24,045 nt of DNA from a virus. The stretch is taken from positions 1 to 24,045 of the IMG/VR virus record IMGVR_UViG_3300032797_000076; one strand, written 5' to 3'. Under the pieces are notes generated by a model, which made no database searches, had not been told where the DNA came from, and saw only the letters and a program-made list of their open reading frames with translations. Position numbers and translations under genes: made by a program. Below are positions 1 through 8,507 of this stretch, one piece after another (positions within the stretch are counted from its first letter, which is position 1; every line of letters begins with the position of its first letter).

Positions 1-513
1 CGGTATCTGATACGGAATGTCGGTGTGGATGACCTGATGTTGTGGGGAAAAAGCCAGGCGGTTACTCTTAAACAAGCAGATTGCGAGGGCGCTTACCAAA
101 TCAAGGTTGATTTTGATGCTACTACCCCAGAATCACGGGGCAACAGGGCGTTGGTAGGACAACGGTTGCGCCAGGGCGGTAGTATCTCACAATACACTGA
201 ATTGAAGGAATGGCAGAACAATGAGAACCCGGAAAAGGAAATTACCAGGATAAACGCCGAGTCCATTCTTAAACACCCAGCCATTCAGCAACACATAGCG
301 GTCGAGGCAGTAAGGGAACTCAAGGGGGAACAGGCCGCTTTGATGGTGGAGCAAATTATGGCTGGAGGTCAAGCGGGTGCGGAAAGGAAAGCCGAATCAA
401 CCGGTATTCCTGTCGGTGGCATAACAGAAAGCGAAGTACCAGAGGATGTTCTCGCCCAGGCTATCGGTCGGCGGCAACAAGCATTAGGAGCGCAAGGATA
501 TGCCAAGCGATAA
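1..513 (+). CDS. Probable portal protein, C-terminal part (partial)
   Basis: The reading frame is open from the first base of the window, so the gene begins upstream; the GTG at 25 is internal. About 170 residues are visible. They show a strand-rich piece, then a segment reading RQGGSISQYTELKEW followed by charged helices (INAESILKHPAIQQH) and a Gln/Ala-rich tail. A 'G-S-I-S-x-x-T' segment followed by 'E-x-x-R-I-x-x-E-x-I/L' is what I know from the C-terminal part of tailed-phage portal proteins. The position upstream of scaffold and capsid genes fits. The portal is the dodecameric DNA channel at one capsid vertex. The call rests on resemblance and synteny; the diagnostic stem and clip regions are outside the window. 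The 3' end overlaps the next ORF by 14 nt. Confidence 0.6.
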   Translation, partial: RYLIRNVGVDDLMLWGKSQAVTLKQADCEGAYQIKVDFDATTPESRGNRALVGQRLRQGGSISQYTELKEWQNNENPEKEITRINAESILKHPAIQQHIAVEAVRELKGEQAALMVEQIMAGGQAGAERKAESTGIPVGGITESEVPEDVLAQAIGRRQQALGAQGYAKR

Positions 514-736
514 GAATTTACTCCGAGGTATGGTGCATTCGCTGGTTACTGATACGATTAAAGAGGTTGTATCGGGGCTGTCGGCTTTTGATGTGCAACC
601 AAAACTGGACGACAAGAAAATCAAAGATGCAATCCTTAATTTAACACCAGAAGGATTGAATAAACTTTTTACTCAATACGGGATAAAGGATGTTACGAGC
701 TTCCTGAATGAGTTCCGACAAGGTAAGAGATGGTAA
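500..736 (+). CDS. Small hypothetical protein, 78 aa
   Basis: An ORF of 78 codons starting at ATG 500, inside the end of the preceding probable portal gene, with AGGAG/AAGGAT upstream as ribosome binding site. The protein is charged and looks helical, with two likely amphipathic helices (around residues 5-30 and 38-75), no cysteines, no signal peptide and no membrane segment. I do not recognise a family. The overlap suggests translational coupling with the portal gene, so it may be a minor head protein or assembly chaperone, but that is inference from position only. Confidence 0.65.
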   Translation: MPSDKNLLRGMVHSLVTDTIKEVVSGLSAFDVQPKLDDKKIKDAILNLTPEGLNKLFTQYGIKDVTSFLNEFRQGKRW

Positions 737-814
737 GCCATGTCCTTCTCAGCCATAGGTAGTTGACACTCGTGGTAAAATATTCCTGATTGATACTATG
801 GTGGGAGGGCGGCA

Positions 815-1216
815 ATGAGATGCTTTCTAATTTCACTACTTCTCTTGGTAGCCATGGGTTTAGTGGGGTGCAGTTCGGCTGGAGCCATTCAAACAGAGCA
901 ACAGGCAATATCCCAAGTCCAAATTCGCGGGATTCCACATTACTTTTCAGATGCTACACCAACGGGGCAGTGGTCTGCCGTAATAAACGGCGATAAGTCT
1001 TGGGACATCCGGGGGGAAGTTCGGATTAAAGAGACAATACAATATGCCACTGGCGGAAAACCTGCCGTTGTAGAAGACCGATATTATATCAGTACTTGGA
1101 AACTTTCTCCCTTGAAAGCAGAGACATATACTCTTGCACTTGTCTCGTTTAACCCACCACGTCCCAGGCCGATAGGCCCGTCAGGACCAAAAGTGGAATG
1201 GAAGCAAGTAAAATAG
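815..1216 (+). CDS. Predicted lipoprotein (moron-like), 133 aa
   Basis: The start is ATG 815 behind a strong GGGAGGGCGG ribosome binding site. Residues 1-18 are a classical type II signal peptide: basic R2, hydrophobic core LLLLVAMG, then lipobox LVGC with the lipidated Cys at position 19. The mature domain of about 115 residues looks beta-rich (WSAVINGDKSWDIRGEVRI) and ends in a Pro-rich strand. A secreted lipoprotein is not a virion part; in known phages such genes (for example Cor-type or Ltp-type superinfection exclusion lipoproteins) act at the host envelope after infection or in lysogeny. It sits between probable portal and internal-virion genes with non-coding sequence on both sides, as morons do. 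I do not recognise the mature domain, so its target is unknown. Confidence 0.75.
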   Translation: MRCFLISLLLLVAMGLVGCSSAGAIQTEQQAISQVQIRGIPHYFSDATPTGQWSAVINGDKSWDIRGEVRIKETIQYATGGKPAVVEDRYYISTWKLSPLKAETYTLALVSFNPPRPRPIGPSGPKVEWKQVK

Positions 1217-1477
1217 AAAACCCTAAAGAGGGGCTTAGCCCTTCCATTAGAACAAAAAAGCTAGGCAAGAAAGCCTTTAGGTCAAGGGTGTTAAAGACTT
1301 CCTGCCATATATACTATCCTGCTCTACTAGATTTGCACTAGGTGCTTGCTGGTGCGATACCAGGCTCAAGTTATGAATTTCCAGAAGTAAAACTCCAACA
1401 GTTTCTTGAATTGTTTTAATTCACTGTAGCCCTTAAAGCTGAAAATGTATTATTTGTAACACGGAGGCGATAGTAAG
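1217..1477. other. 261-bp intergenic region after the lipoprotein gene
   Basis: This non-coding stretch begins just after the lipoprotein stop with an imperfect hairpin (1223-1250). A 6-bp inverted repeat, TGAATT-GTTTT-AATTCA, follows at 1407-1423. A good ribosome binding site (GGAGG at 1463-1467) serves the next gene. I found no ORF of convincing size, no tRNA shape, and no sigma70 promoter with correct spacing. A TATTAT at 1448-1453 could be a -10 element but lacks a recognisable -35. It is longer than other gaps here, consistent with the lipoprotein gene plus flank being a late insertion between head genes. Confidence 0.5.
1223..1250 (+). terminator. Imperfect hairpin after lipoprotein gene
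   Basis: CTAA pairs with TTAG at the outside and AGGGGC with GCCCTT at the inside (one G-T pair), around a TTA loop, with one mismatch and one bulge between. There is no U-tract on the + strand; on the opposite strand the flank is moderately T-rich. It may be a weak or factor-dependent terminator or an mRNA 3'-end stabiliser. Confidence 0.35.
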
Positions 1478-2599
1478 ATGGCTGACCAAATAAATTTTGA
1501 TACTTGGGCAGGGGCTGTCCCTGGCCCTGGTGGATTTGGGGCTGGCCCCGGTGGTTGGGGTGGCGCACCATCACCCACCGGCTTTGGTGATTTTATAGTA
1601 TCTGCTCCCTGGTCTGCTCCTGAAGCTAAAGCACCAGCCATTACACCCAAAATGCCTACTTCGGAGAAAGTAACAGTACCAAGGCCGATGACAGTTGCAG
1701 AGTGGGGTAAACCCGGGGCTAAACCCGAGGCTAAAACTGTGGTTCCTGAAGAAAAAGAACAGGTGGTCTTACCACCCGATGCGGAGAATTGGACAGAGGC
1801 AGAAAAAGCATTATATCAATCTTATTCACAGGAAGATAGGGAAGCATATCTTGCCTCGACTAACATTGCAAGATTTCAGTGGGCACAGGGTACAGCTAAT
1901 AAGATAGAGTTATTCGATGCGAAGGGCAATCCCCTTGCTCCCAATGCAATATATAATCCTAACGCCGATGTGAGAGTTTCTTTCACATTCCCCGATGGAA
2001 CGAAGTGGGATGCCACATTGTCCTATGGTGACTGGCTTGGAATATCCAGAGGTCTATCGCCCGAAGTGGCAAAAGAATGGATGTTTGGCAGGGTAGGTGA
2101 AGGAGGAAAGCCAAAGGCAGAACAGGCTTTGCCGACATTACCCCCGGAAAGTGACACATCCTGGCAGGCCCAGGTTGTCAGGGAAACATATAACTACTAT
2201 TTGAACCAGTTAAGGGAAACTGGCCGGGCACCTTACACTGACGAATTTTGGGCAATGGTCAATGACCGCTTAACCAATCCTACTCCGCAAGATATAAGCC
2301 TCTGGGGTAGTAAAGGCCCTCAACTTGGTGCCGTCCCCAAGAAGACGGTCTTGCCCGATTGGGCAGACCGGGTGGGGGCTTATGGGGTTAATGTTTCTGA
2401 GACTTATCCCTATGTCTCACCTGTGGCAGAAAGCCATTTGAGGGCAATCCCACTTGACCTTCTCCGCCAGATGGCCGATTGGCTTGAGACAAAAGGTATC
2501 TCCTGGAGTGATTATCTTGAGATGTGCCGGGCCTATTATGAGGGCGCGGGCCCCGGCCGTGTTTATTGGGGTACACCAAAACAGGCGGCAGTGTGGTGA
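1478..2599 (+). CDS. Gly/Pro-rich N-terminus protein, unknown, 373 aa
   Basis: The start is ATG 1478 with GGAGG 10 nt upstream. Residues 10-40 are a low-complexity Gly/Pro/Ala segment (PGPGGFGAGPGGWGG). Residues 50-100 are Pro/Lys/Glu-rich and probably disordered. The rest is an ordered, Trp- and Tyr-rich domain (WTEAEKALYQSYSQEDREAYL at about 105-125, a strand region near 155-185, then helices). There is no signal peptide, and I do not recognise a family. It ends 6 nt before the giant 1885-aa gene, whose start lacks a strong ribosome binding site, so the two are probably translated together. I infer a virion-associated partner of the giant protein, such as a second internal or ejection protein; this is not shown by any motif. 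Confidence 0.7.
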   Translation: MADQINFDTWAGAVPGPGGFGAGPGGWGGAPSPTGFGDFIVSAPWSAPEAKAPAITPKMPTSEKVTVPRPMTVAEWGKPGAKPEAKTVVPEEKEQVVLPPDAENWTEAEKALYQSYSQEDREAYLASTNIARFQWAQGTANKIELFDAKGNPLAPNAIYNPNADVRVSFTFPDGTKWDATLSYGDWLGISRGLSPEVAKEWMFGRVGEGGKPKAEQALPTLPPESDTSWQAQVVRETYNYYLNQLRETGRAPYTDEFWAMVNDRLTNPTPQDISLWGSKGPQLGAVPKKTVLPDWADRVGAYGVNVSETYPYVSPVAESHLRAIPLDLLRQMADWLETKGISWSDYLEMCRAYYEGAGPGRVYWGTPKQAAVW

Positions 2600-2605
2600 T
2601 AGAAA

Positions 2606-5600
2606 ATGACTTATGATTTGCTCACTGGTAGATTACTGAAACCCAGGGAAAGTCCCAGCCGTCTTAATCTGTTTGGGACTCAGACAACTCAAGCGCCGAC
2701 GAAGACGGCCTGGGATATGATGGCTTCAAGCTATCAGGGTGATATGCCTCTTACCCTGAAATACGCCAACGGCCAAACGGTAAAGGCATATGTCAATACG
2801 AAGGGCGAAGTCTGGTCTGGTAATCAGATGCTTGGGACCTATGACCGAACATGGCGTGTTTATACGCCGAGAGCCAAGGGATTGGGAACACAACTTGCCG
2901 AAAAGGGCAAAGAACTGGTGAGTTTGGCTTTTAAGCCCTTTGAGTATTTTCAAGAATATGTTGCGAAACCTTTTGCTGTGGGTGTAACAGCGCCGGCATG
3001 GACAAAGACCTGGTGGGAATCAAAGACACCTGAAGAGCAAGCGGCATTGACGGCTCAAGGGTTAAAACCCGGAGAATTGGGGGCACAAAATGCGTGGGAA
3101 TTTACAAAAGGCTTTTTCTCAAAGCAGGGAGAATTCCGTCAAGCCTATGAGAAGTGGCAAGCTCCGAAGTTCGTCAAGGGGGCAATAGAAACCCTGCCTT
3201 GGTTCATTCTGCCATCATTTACTAAGATAGCAGACCTTTTAGGTGGAGCGGGTAAGGTTGGTGCGGTTGCCGCCAAAGGTTTGACACCCTATGTTCTTCT
3301 GGAAAAGGGCATGGAAAAGGTTATCAACATTCCCATCAAGGCTGGTGAAAAACTGATTAAAAATATCAGTCTGATTAAGAAGGTTGAGTTGCCTTCTCTG
3401 GCTCCAAGCGAAGCTATCACCGCAGAAATACAACAACTTCACCCAGAAAGACTAAGAGGTTATGGCAAGGTTGGCCTTCCTTTCATTACCGCTACTCAAG
3501 TTCAAAAAGCGGAGATTGCCCAGAGAGTCGAGCCACTATTCAGGGCGATGGAAGTTGAGAAGCGGTACATTGAGGAAGTCTCTGGTAAGGCTATGGACAG
3601 GGGAGTGTCTACTGTAGCCAGATTGGGAGACCCTAAGACCTTGTTCCAGCTTGATGATAATATGGTTGTCAAAGCCGCCCATATTGTGCCTAAGACTGAG
3701 GGCGCAAGCATGGGCATTTACGATGTTCTGCGTAATCCTTCGCAATACCGATGGACTGGGGCGAAGGGCAGAGAGGCACGAATCTGGGCAGAACAACTCT
3801 ATCAGGTTTACGGTGGTCTTGACGAGTTTACTACACGATTTGTCAAGAGAACACCTGAAGGATTTGGAAGAACCGAGGAAAAGTATGTTCACTCCCAGGT
3901 AATCGCCAAGAAAGACACTGAGACGGGCAAAGTCTTGTGGTCGACTGACCTTTATCCTGGTGGGGCAAAGGGTGGGCTCGCCTCATCCTTTAAGTTGCCA
4001 GTATTCAAAACGCAGGCTGAAGGCATTAAGGCTGGGTATGTTTATGCTGACCCCCTCCAAGCTCTGGCCGTTGACATTAAGGAACGATATAACATGGCGA
4101 TGTTTGACCGGATGGAGCAATATGTAAAGCCATTGACGCAGACGGGGAAAGAACGAATCAGCCAGGATATTCTCGACCAAGTAAAGTCTTATGCACGGGA
4201 GACAAAGCAGTTAAGTTTTATCAATGACCGCCTTAATCGTGTCAGGCGTGGTGAAATTCTGCCCTGGCAAACTATGAGAGCAATTGAAAGTATCTATCCT
4301 GATGCTGGCCGAGCTATCCGATTCCAGATGGATAAGAGAGCCGCAAAGTTTACTGACCTGCAAAGGCACGCTTTTGAATTAGAAAACAGGTTGGCGGCGG
4401 AGGTTGAAGCATCGGCACGGATGACTGAACCTATCGCTGGGGGGGTTGGCAAGAATACCACGATAGCAATTGGCTCTGACCCACTCAAACGGTATTCCTT
4501 TAAGTTCGAGGTCATTGATGCAGACAAGGCAATTACCTCACATACCAGCACTTTCACGGCTAACCCGGAGTATCCCAAAGATTTGCAGGCCAGATTGAGA
4601 GAAAGGGCGGCACCGAGAGAGCAAATAGAACGTATAGCCAGAGAACTCGACCCTGACGCCTTGCTGGTTGATACCCACCGGCTTGATTCGGGGCCGATGA
4701 TTCTCGGTGCCGACAACATAGTGGAAAGTGGCAACGGGCGTATCATGGCTGTCAAACGAGCCATTGAGGGATACCCTGAACGCTATCAGGCATATCGGCA
4801 GCGTCTTGAGAATACGGCAGAACTTTACGGATTGAAGCCTGAAGATATAAAGAAAATGAAAAACCCAGTGCTGGTTCGGCGCAGAATCACGGAAGTGCCA
4901 AATAGGGCTGAGTTTGCCAGGGAAGCCAACCTCAGTGTCGCTACTCAGATGAGTCCTGTGGAACTGGCCTTTGCTGATGCCCAGTATATCTCCGAGGAAT
5001 CGCTTGGCGGGTTGGTCATTGAAGGTAAGACATCTTTAACCGATGCCTTACAGGATACAGCCAATGCTAGTTTTGTGGCTCGCTTTATGGCGAATATCCC
5101 TGTTGTGGACAAGGGACAATTTCTGACCAGTACAGGGTCGTTAAGCAAGGTCGGGTTGGACAGGATAGGCAATGCCATATTAGCAAAGGCTTTCCCCGGT
5201 CGCTTCGGTTTGAGACTTGCCGAACTGAATATTGAGGCTACCGAAGTTGCGTCAAAGAATGTCATTGCTGGTCTCGCTGGTGCTTCTGCTGACTTGGCGA
5301 AGTTGACCAGCGCTATAAATCGAGGCCAACTGAGTGATGACTACCATATAGCGCTTGACTTGGCTGAAGCCTCCGACAGATTCATTCGCAATAAACTCAG
5401 AGGCTTGCCGATTGAAGGCGCGATGCAACCAGACCTCTTTGAACCAGTCGCTACCCCAATTCAGCAGGCTTTGATTAGAGCGCTGGATAAACATTCTCGG
5501 TCATCGGTGGCGGTCAGGGATTTTATTAGGCAATATACTCAACAGGCTTTGGGGCAACCTGCGGCTGGACAGGTCTTGATGCCAGGATTTGAGCGACTTG

Positions 5601-8263
5601 GTAGGGAACAACTGTTAGGCAAGATTCTGGGAGAGAAGATTCCAGAATCGCCAGTATTAAAACCTGTAGTTCCGATTGTGGAAAAGCCAATAGTTGCGAC
5701 AGAAGCAATCATCCCTAAAGCCGAGCCTTGGACCGTCGGTACGAGGGGTAAGGTTATTAGCTTTTATGCTGATACACCTGTTGGCAAAGAAGGTGAAGTT
5801 GTAAAGTCCTGGACAGTGGCAGCAGGTACACATAAGGGGCAGGTTTATGCGACACTTGATTTTGGGGCAAACTTATCTGGTCAAAGGTTAAGAAGAACCT
5901 TTCCAATCGAATCGCTTGAACAAATAGAACCAGTAATTCCCAAAGCCGAAGCTGGTATGCCAGAGGTTGCGAAGGTAACTGAACAGGTTATACCTCCAAA
6001 GCCAACTAAAGCCATTCCAGCCGAGCCAGAGTGGACGTTAGGAAAACTTATAAAAGATGTTAAGGCTCGTCTTACGGGTCTTAAGGCCGAAGCCAAAGCC
6101 TTTGTGCCTATCTATCGGGAGGCCAGAGAAAAGGCATATAAGGCCGCCTTTAGTGAAGGTCGGGTGATTGATGTACCGCGCTGGATGAGCCGGATTGTTC
6201 CCGATAATACTGAGTTAGGTATTCCTGGCCGAGAAATAGCCAGACGGATAGAGAAAATAATGAATCCCGAGAGAGCGCCGAAGATACTCACAAAGTTTGG
6301 TCATATCTCAAGGGGTTTGATTACTTTACAAGCTGCACTCGATACTTCACTTCTGTTTATGCAGGGTTCACTTGTGTTGGGACATGATGTGGCACAATGG
6401 GCGGAAGGTAGGAAATCTTCTGGCTTTTACAACTTAGCTAAGGAAATGGTCAAGTCCATGTGGAATCCCAAGTATCAGGATGAGTTCATAGCTTCTAAAG
6501 TCACGAATGACATGATAGAAAGTGGACTGATAGTGCAAAAGGCGGTGGACTATCTGAATCCTGACGACATTGAGACTCTAATGAGAAAGGGTGGCAAGGT
6601 TGGTGGTTTCTTCGGCAATATTTTCAAGGGGTCTTATGGCCGTGCCGGTGCCGGCTTCGGTAGTGGTTCTCTTGCCGCCAGGGTAACAATCTTCAACCAG
6701 ATGAAAGAGAGTTGGGTGGCCGAAGGTCACAGCCTGGTAGAATTAGCTGAGTTTGCCAATAAGATTACTGGGGTTATCTCGTCAAAGGAACTTGGAGTGA
6801 GTGCCACAAGGCGGGCAATTGAAAGCGCCACACTGTTCGCTCCGAACTACACCAGGGCTTATCTGATGGTTGCCAGGGATGTTTTCAGGGGCAATAAGAC
6901 AGCCAGTGAGGTCAGGAAGGCATTGGCTGGTATGACGGCGGCGGGTGTTCTCGGCTATGTAGGTCTATGTGAGATGATTGGTCAGGAACCAAAACTTAAC
7001 CCGGCCCCGAAAGACCTGGGGGGCGATGGTGCTGACTTTATGACCTTTAAGATTGGCAATTCCACTATTGGTGTTCCGGGTTTCTGGTATTCGGCTTTGA
7101 GAATGATGGCGGGCGTTACTGCGGCCGCGCAGAAAGACCCCGAAAGGTTGTTAAGCCTTGATTCTAGCAAGAATGATTTTCTGAAGTTCTGGACTGGCCG
7201 GTTATCACCTTTGATGCAAGTCGGCAGGGAGATAATTACCCAGAGGGACTTTATGGGTCGCCGGTTGAAAGACCCCGGCGATTGGGTGAACGAACTCGGC
7301 AGTCAATTTCTGACCTTCGCCGCACAGAATCTTGTCTTGACTAACCCCGGAGAGGAACAGGACAAGGGTATCAGGTTTGGGGCAGAAATCTTCGGCCTTC
7401 GAACTTTCCCTACAAGCGATTGGACAAAATTGAAGGCTCTAAAAGAGCAGTATGCCAAGACAGATTTTGACAAGCCATTCGACCAATTGAATCAGGAACA
7501 AAAGGATAAGCTACTGGCGGGACATAATGATTACAAGTTACTGAATGAGCAGGCCAAAGAACTCGCCATTATGGAGAGCGGGGAGGATGTAGACATTCAG
7601 ATAATGCAGGTCAGGAAGACAGCCGATGCTATTTACAATGCCGGGGTAGAGCAAGCGGCACAGAGTTTACTTCAAGGCGGAATGACTTACAGGGATTATC
7701 TGGATGCTGAAGCCAGTCTTCACAAGGTCTATAAGGGAATGAAGTTTGCTATCAATGAAATCAAGAAGTATGACCCGGCAATTGAAAAGTCGCTGACGAA
7801 CTATCTTGAGAATAGACAGCCAGAGGATAAGGCAGTTGACGAGTATTGGGATGAAGAAACCGATGAATTACGCCAAGCCTACCTGAATTCTCTTGATTCT
7901 CAAACGAGAACATATGTGCAAAGAAATAGGGATAGCTGGGTAAATACACTACCGCCAACAGCGCAGAAGCTGGCGCGGCTTCAGGTGGCTGGTCGGGATA
8001 TTGTTCAAGAGTATTATGCCTTGCCACAAGGGGCCGAGCGACTAAAATATCGCCGGGCTAATCCGACTGTGGATGCGTGGTTGCTGGTGATGGGCCGGGT
8101 GACAGATGCACAAACGCAGATGGCAACCACTTATGCCCAGCAATTGCTTCTGCGGTATGGTTTGCCAGGTACTTTAATTGGGGGCAGTCTTTTGGCTTCA
8201 CTTGCGACAAGCCAAACTCAGGCACCAGGGATAGGCAAGGTCGTTTGGACTAAAGTGAGATAA
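2606..8263 (+). CDS. Giant polyvalent/internal virion-like protein with ParB/ddrB-like domain, 1885 aa
   Basis: One uninterrupted frame of 1885 codons, by far the largest gene here. Residues about 609-800 contain a ParB-superfamily (ddrB-like) module: strands YSFKFEVID, then D-T-H-R-L-D-S-G-P, then a GNGRIMAVKRA motif near residue 710, and a helical tail ending LSVATQMSPVELAFADAQYI. I know this module from large polyvalent phage proteins injected with DNA. A Pro/Val-rich linker near residues 1005-1145 contains repeated 'I-P-K-A-E' phrases. Hydrophobic segments occur near 1236-1262 and 1437-1459, in a region resembling the large polyvalent-associated C-terminal domains, and again near 1855-1870. 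Position between portal and scaffold, length and membrane-active segments fit a DNA-ejection protein comparable in role to T7 gp16, but homology to gp16 is not claimed. No peptidase or lysozyme motif was seen. Confidence 0.75.
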   Translation: MTYDLLTGRLLKPRESPSRLNLFGTQTTQAPTKTAWDMMASSYQGDMPLTLKYANGQTVKAYVNTKGEVWSGNQMLGTYDRTWRVYTPRAKGLGTQLAEKGKELVSLAFKPFEYFQEYVAKPFAVGVTAPAWTKTWWESKTPEEQAALTAQGLKPGELGAQNAWEFTKGFFSKQGEFRQAYEKWQAPKFVKGAIETLPWFILPSFTKIADLLGGAGKVGAVAAKGLTPYVLLEKGMEKVINIPIKAGEKLIKNISLIKKVELPSLAPSEAITAEIQQLHPERLRGYGKVGLPFITATQVQKAEIAQRVEPLFRAMEVEKRYIEEVSGKAMDRGVSTVARLGDPKTLFQLDDNMVVKAAHIVPKTEGASMGIYDVLRNPSQYRWTGAKGREARIWAEQLYQVYGGLDEFTTRFVKRTPEGFGRTEEKYVHSQVIAKKDTETGKVLWSTDLYPGGAKGGLASSFKLPVFKTQAEGIKAGYVYADPLQALAVDIKERYNMAMFDRMEQYVKPLTQTGKERISQDILDQVKSYARETKQLSFINDRLNRVRRGEILPWQTMRAIESIYPDAGRAIRFQMDKRAAKFTDLQRHAFELENRLAAEVEASARMTEPIAGGVGKNTTIAIGSDPLKRYSFKFEVIDADKAITSHTSTFTANPEYPKDLQARLRERAAPREQIERIARELDPDALLVDTHRLDSGPMILGADNIVESGNGRIMAVKRAIEGYPERYQAYRQRLENTAELYGLKPEDIKKMKNPVLVRRRITEVPNRAEFAREANLSVATQMSPVELAFADAQYISEESLGGLVIEGKTSLTDALQDTANASFVARFMANIPVVDKGQFLTSTGSLSKVGLDRIGNAILAKAFPGRFGLRLAELNIEATEVASKNVIAGLAGASADLAKLTSAINRGQLSDDYHIALDLAEASDRFIRNKLRGLPIEGAMQPDLFEPVATPIQQALIRALDKHSRSSVAVRDFIRQYTQQALGQPAAGQVLMPGFERLGREQLLGKILGEKIPESPVLKPVVPIVEKPIVATEAIIPKAEPWTVGTRGKVISFYADTPVGKEGEVVKSWTVAAGTHKGQVYATLDFGANLSGQRLRRTFPIESLEQIEPVIPKAEAGMPEVAKVTEQVIPPKPTKAIPAEPEWTLGKLIKDVKARLTGLKAEAKAFVPIYREAREKAYKAAFSEGRVIDVPRWMSRIVPDNTELGIPGREIARRIEKIMNPERAPKILTKFGHISRGLITLQAALDTSLLFMQGSLVLGHDVAQWAEGRKSSGFYNLAKEMVKSMWNPKYQDEFIASKVTNDMIESGLIVQKAVDYLNPDDIETLMRKGGKVGGFFGNIFKGSYGRAGAGFGSGSLAARVTIFNQMKESWVAEGHSLVELAEFANKITGVISSKELGVSATRRAIESATLFAPNYTRAYLMVARDVFRGNKTASEVRKALAGMTAAGVLGYVGLCEMIGQEPKLNPAPKDLGGDGADFMTFKIGNSTIGVPGFWYSALRMMAGVTAAAQKDPERLLSLDSSKNDFLKFWTGRLSPLMQVGREIITQRDFMGRRLKDPGDWVNELGSQFLTFAAQNLVLTNPGEEQDKGIRFGAEIFGLRTFPTSDWTKLKALKEQYAKTDFDKPFDQLNQEQKDKLLAGHNDYKLLNEQAKELAIMESGEDVDIQIMQVRKTADAIYNAGVEQAAQSLLQGGMTYRDYLDAEASLHKVYKGMKFAINEIKKYDPAIEKSLTNYLENRQPEDKAVDEYWDEETDELRQAYLNSLDSQTRTYVQRNRDSWVNTLPPTAQKLARLQVAGRDIVQEYYALPQGAERLKYRRANPTVDAWLLVMGRVTDAQTQMATTYAQQLLLRYGLPGTLIGGSLLASLATSQTQAPGIGKVVWTKVR

Positions 8264-8268
8264 CGGTT

Positions 8269-8427
8269 ATGACAAAAGAGGAAGAGGCAATCATTATCAC
8301 TGAGCACAATGGCCTGGTGGCATTTGAGCATCAGCACTGTTTCTGTACCTATACCCCAGAAGGTATTTTGTGTTGTTCTATCTGTGGTGCCTTGTTTTTG
8401 ATATTCATTCCTATTCTGACCGTCTGA
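8269..8427 (+). CDS. Small Cys/His-rich protein, 52 aa
   Basis: ATG 8269 to TGA 8427, starting 5 nt after the stop of the giant gene; no strong ribosome binding site, so coupled translation is likely if it is real. The protein has an acidic N-terminus, then HQHCFC (C24, C26) and CCSIC (C35, C36, C39), which could bind one zinc. It ends in a hydrophobic run, ALFLIFIPILTV, that could sit in a membrane. The combination of zinc-knuckle-like cysteines and position argues that it is a true gene. I do not recognise the family. Confidence 0.45.
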   Translation: MTKEEEAIIITEHNGLVAFEHQHCFCTYTPEGILCCSICGALFLIFIPILTV

Positions 8428-8444
8428 GGATGGTATAAGGTTAG

Positions 8445-8482
8445 GGGATAGAGCCTGCTGAAAGGCGGGCTTTTTCTATTCC
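8445..8482 (+). terminator. Rho-independent terminator before the scaffold gene
   Basis: AGCCTGC (8452-8458) pairs with GCGGGCT (8465-8471) around a TGAAAG loop and is followed by a T-run to 8475. An outer helix GGGATAG (8445-8451) pairs with CTATTCC (8476-8482), with one G-T pair, enclosing the T-run. A TGGTATAAGG at 8431-8440 just upstream resembles an extended -10 promoter element, so this could also be a leader hairpin for the scaffold-capsid transcript. Confidence 0.7.
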
Positions 8483-8507
8483 AGAAAAAGGAGGTTAGCA
8501 AAAGTTT

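Noticed and set aside
763-800. Promoter with TTGACA before the lipoprotein gene
   Set aside because: The -35 is perfect, but the only -10-like hexamer (GATACT at 792) lies 23 nt away, outside the accepted spacing.
1217-1477. tRNA or known small RNA in the gap
   Set aside because: No cloverleaf arms, no T-loop TTCGA motif and only a short imperfect hairpin.
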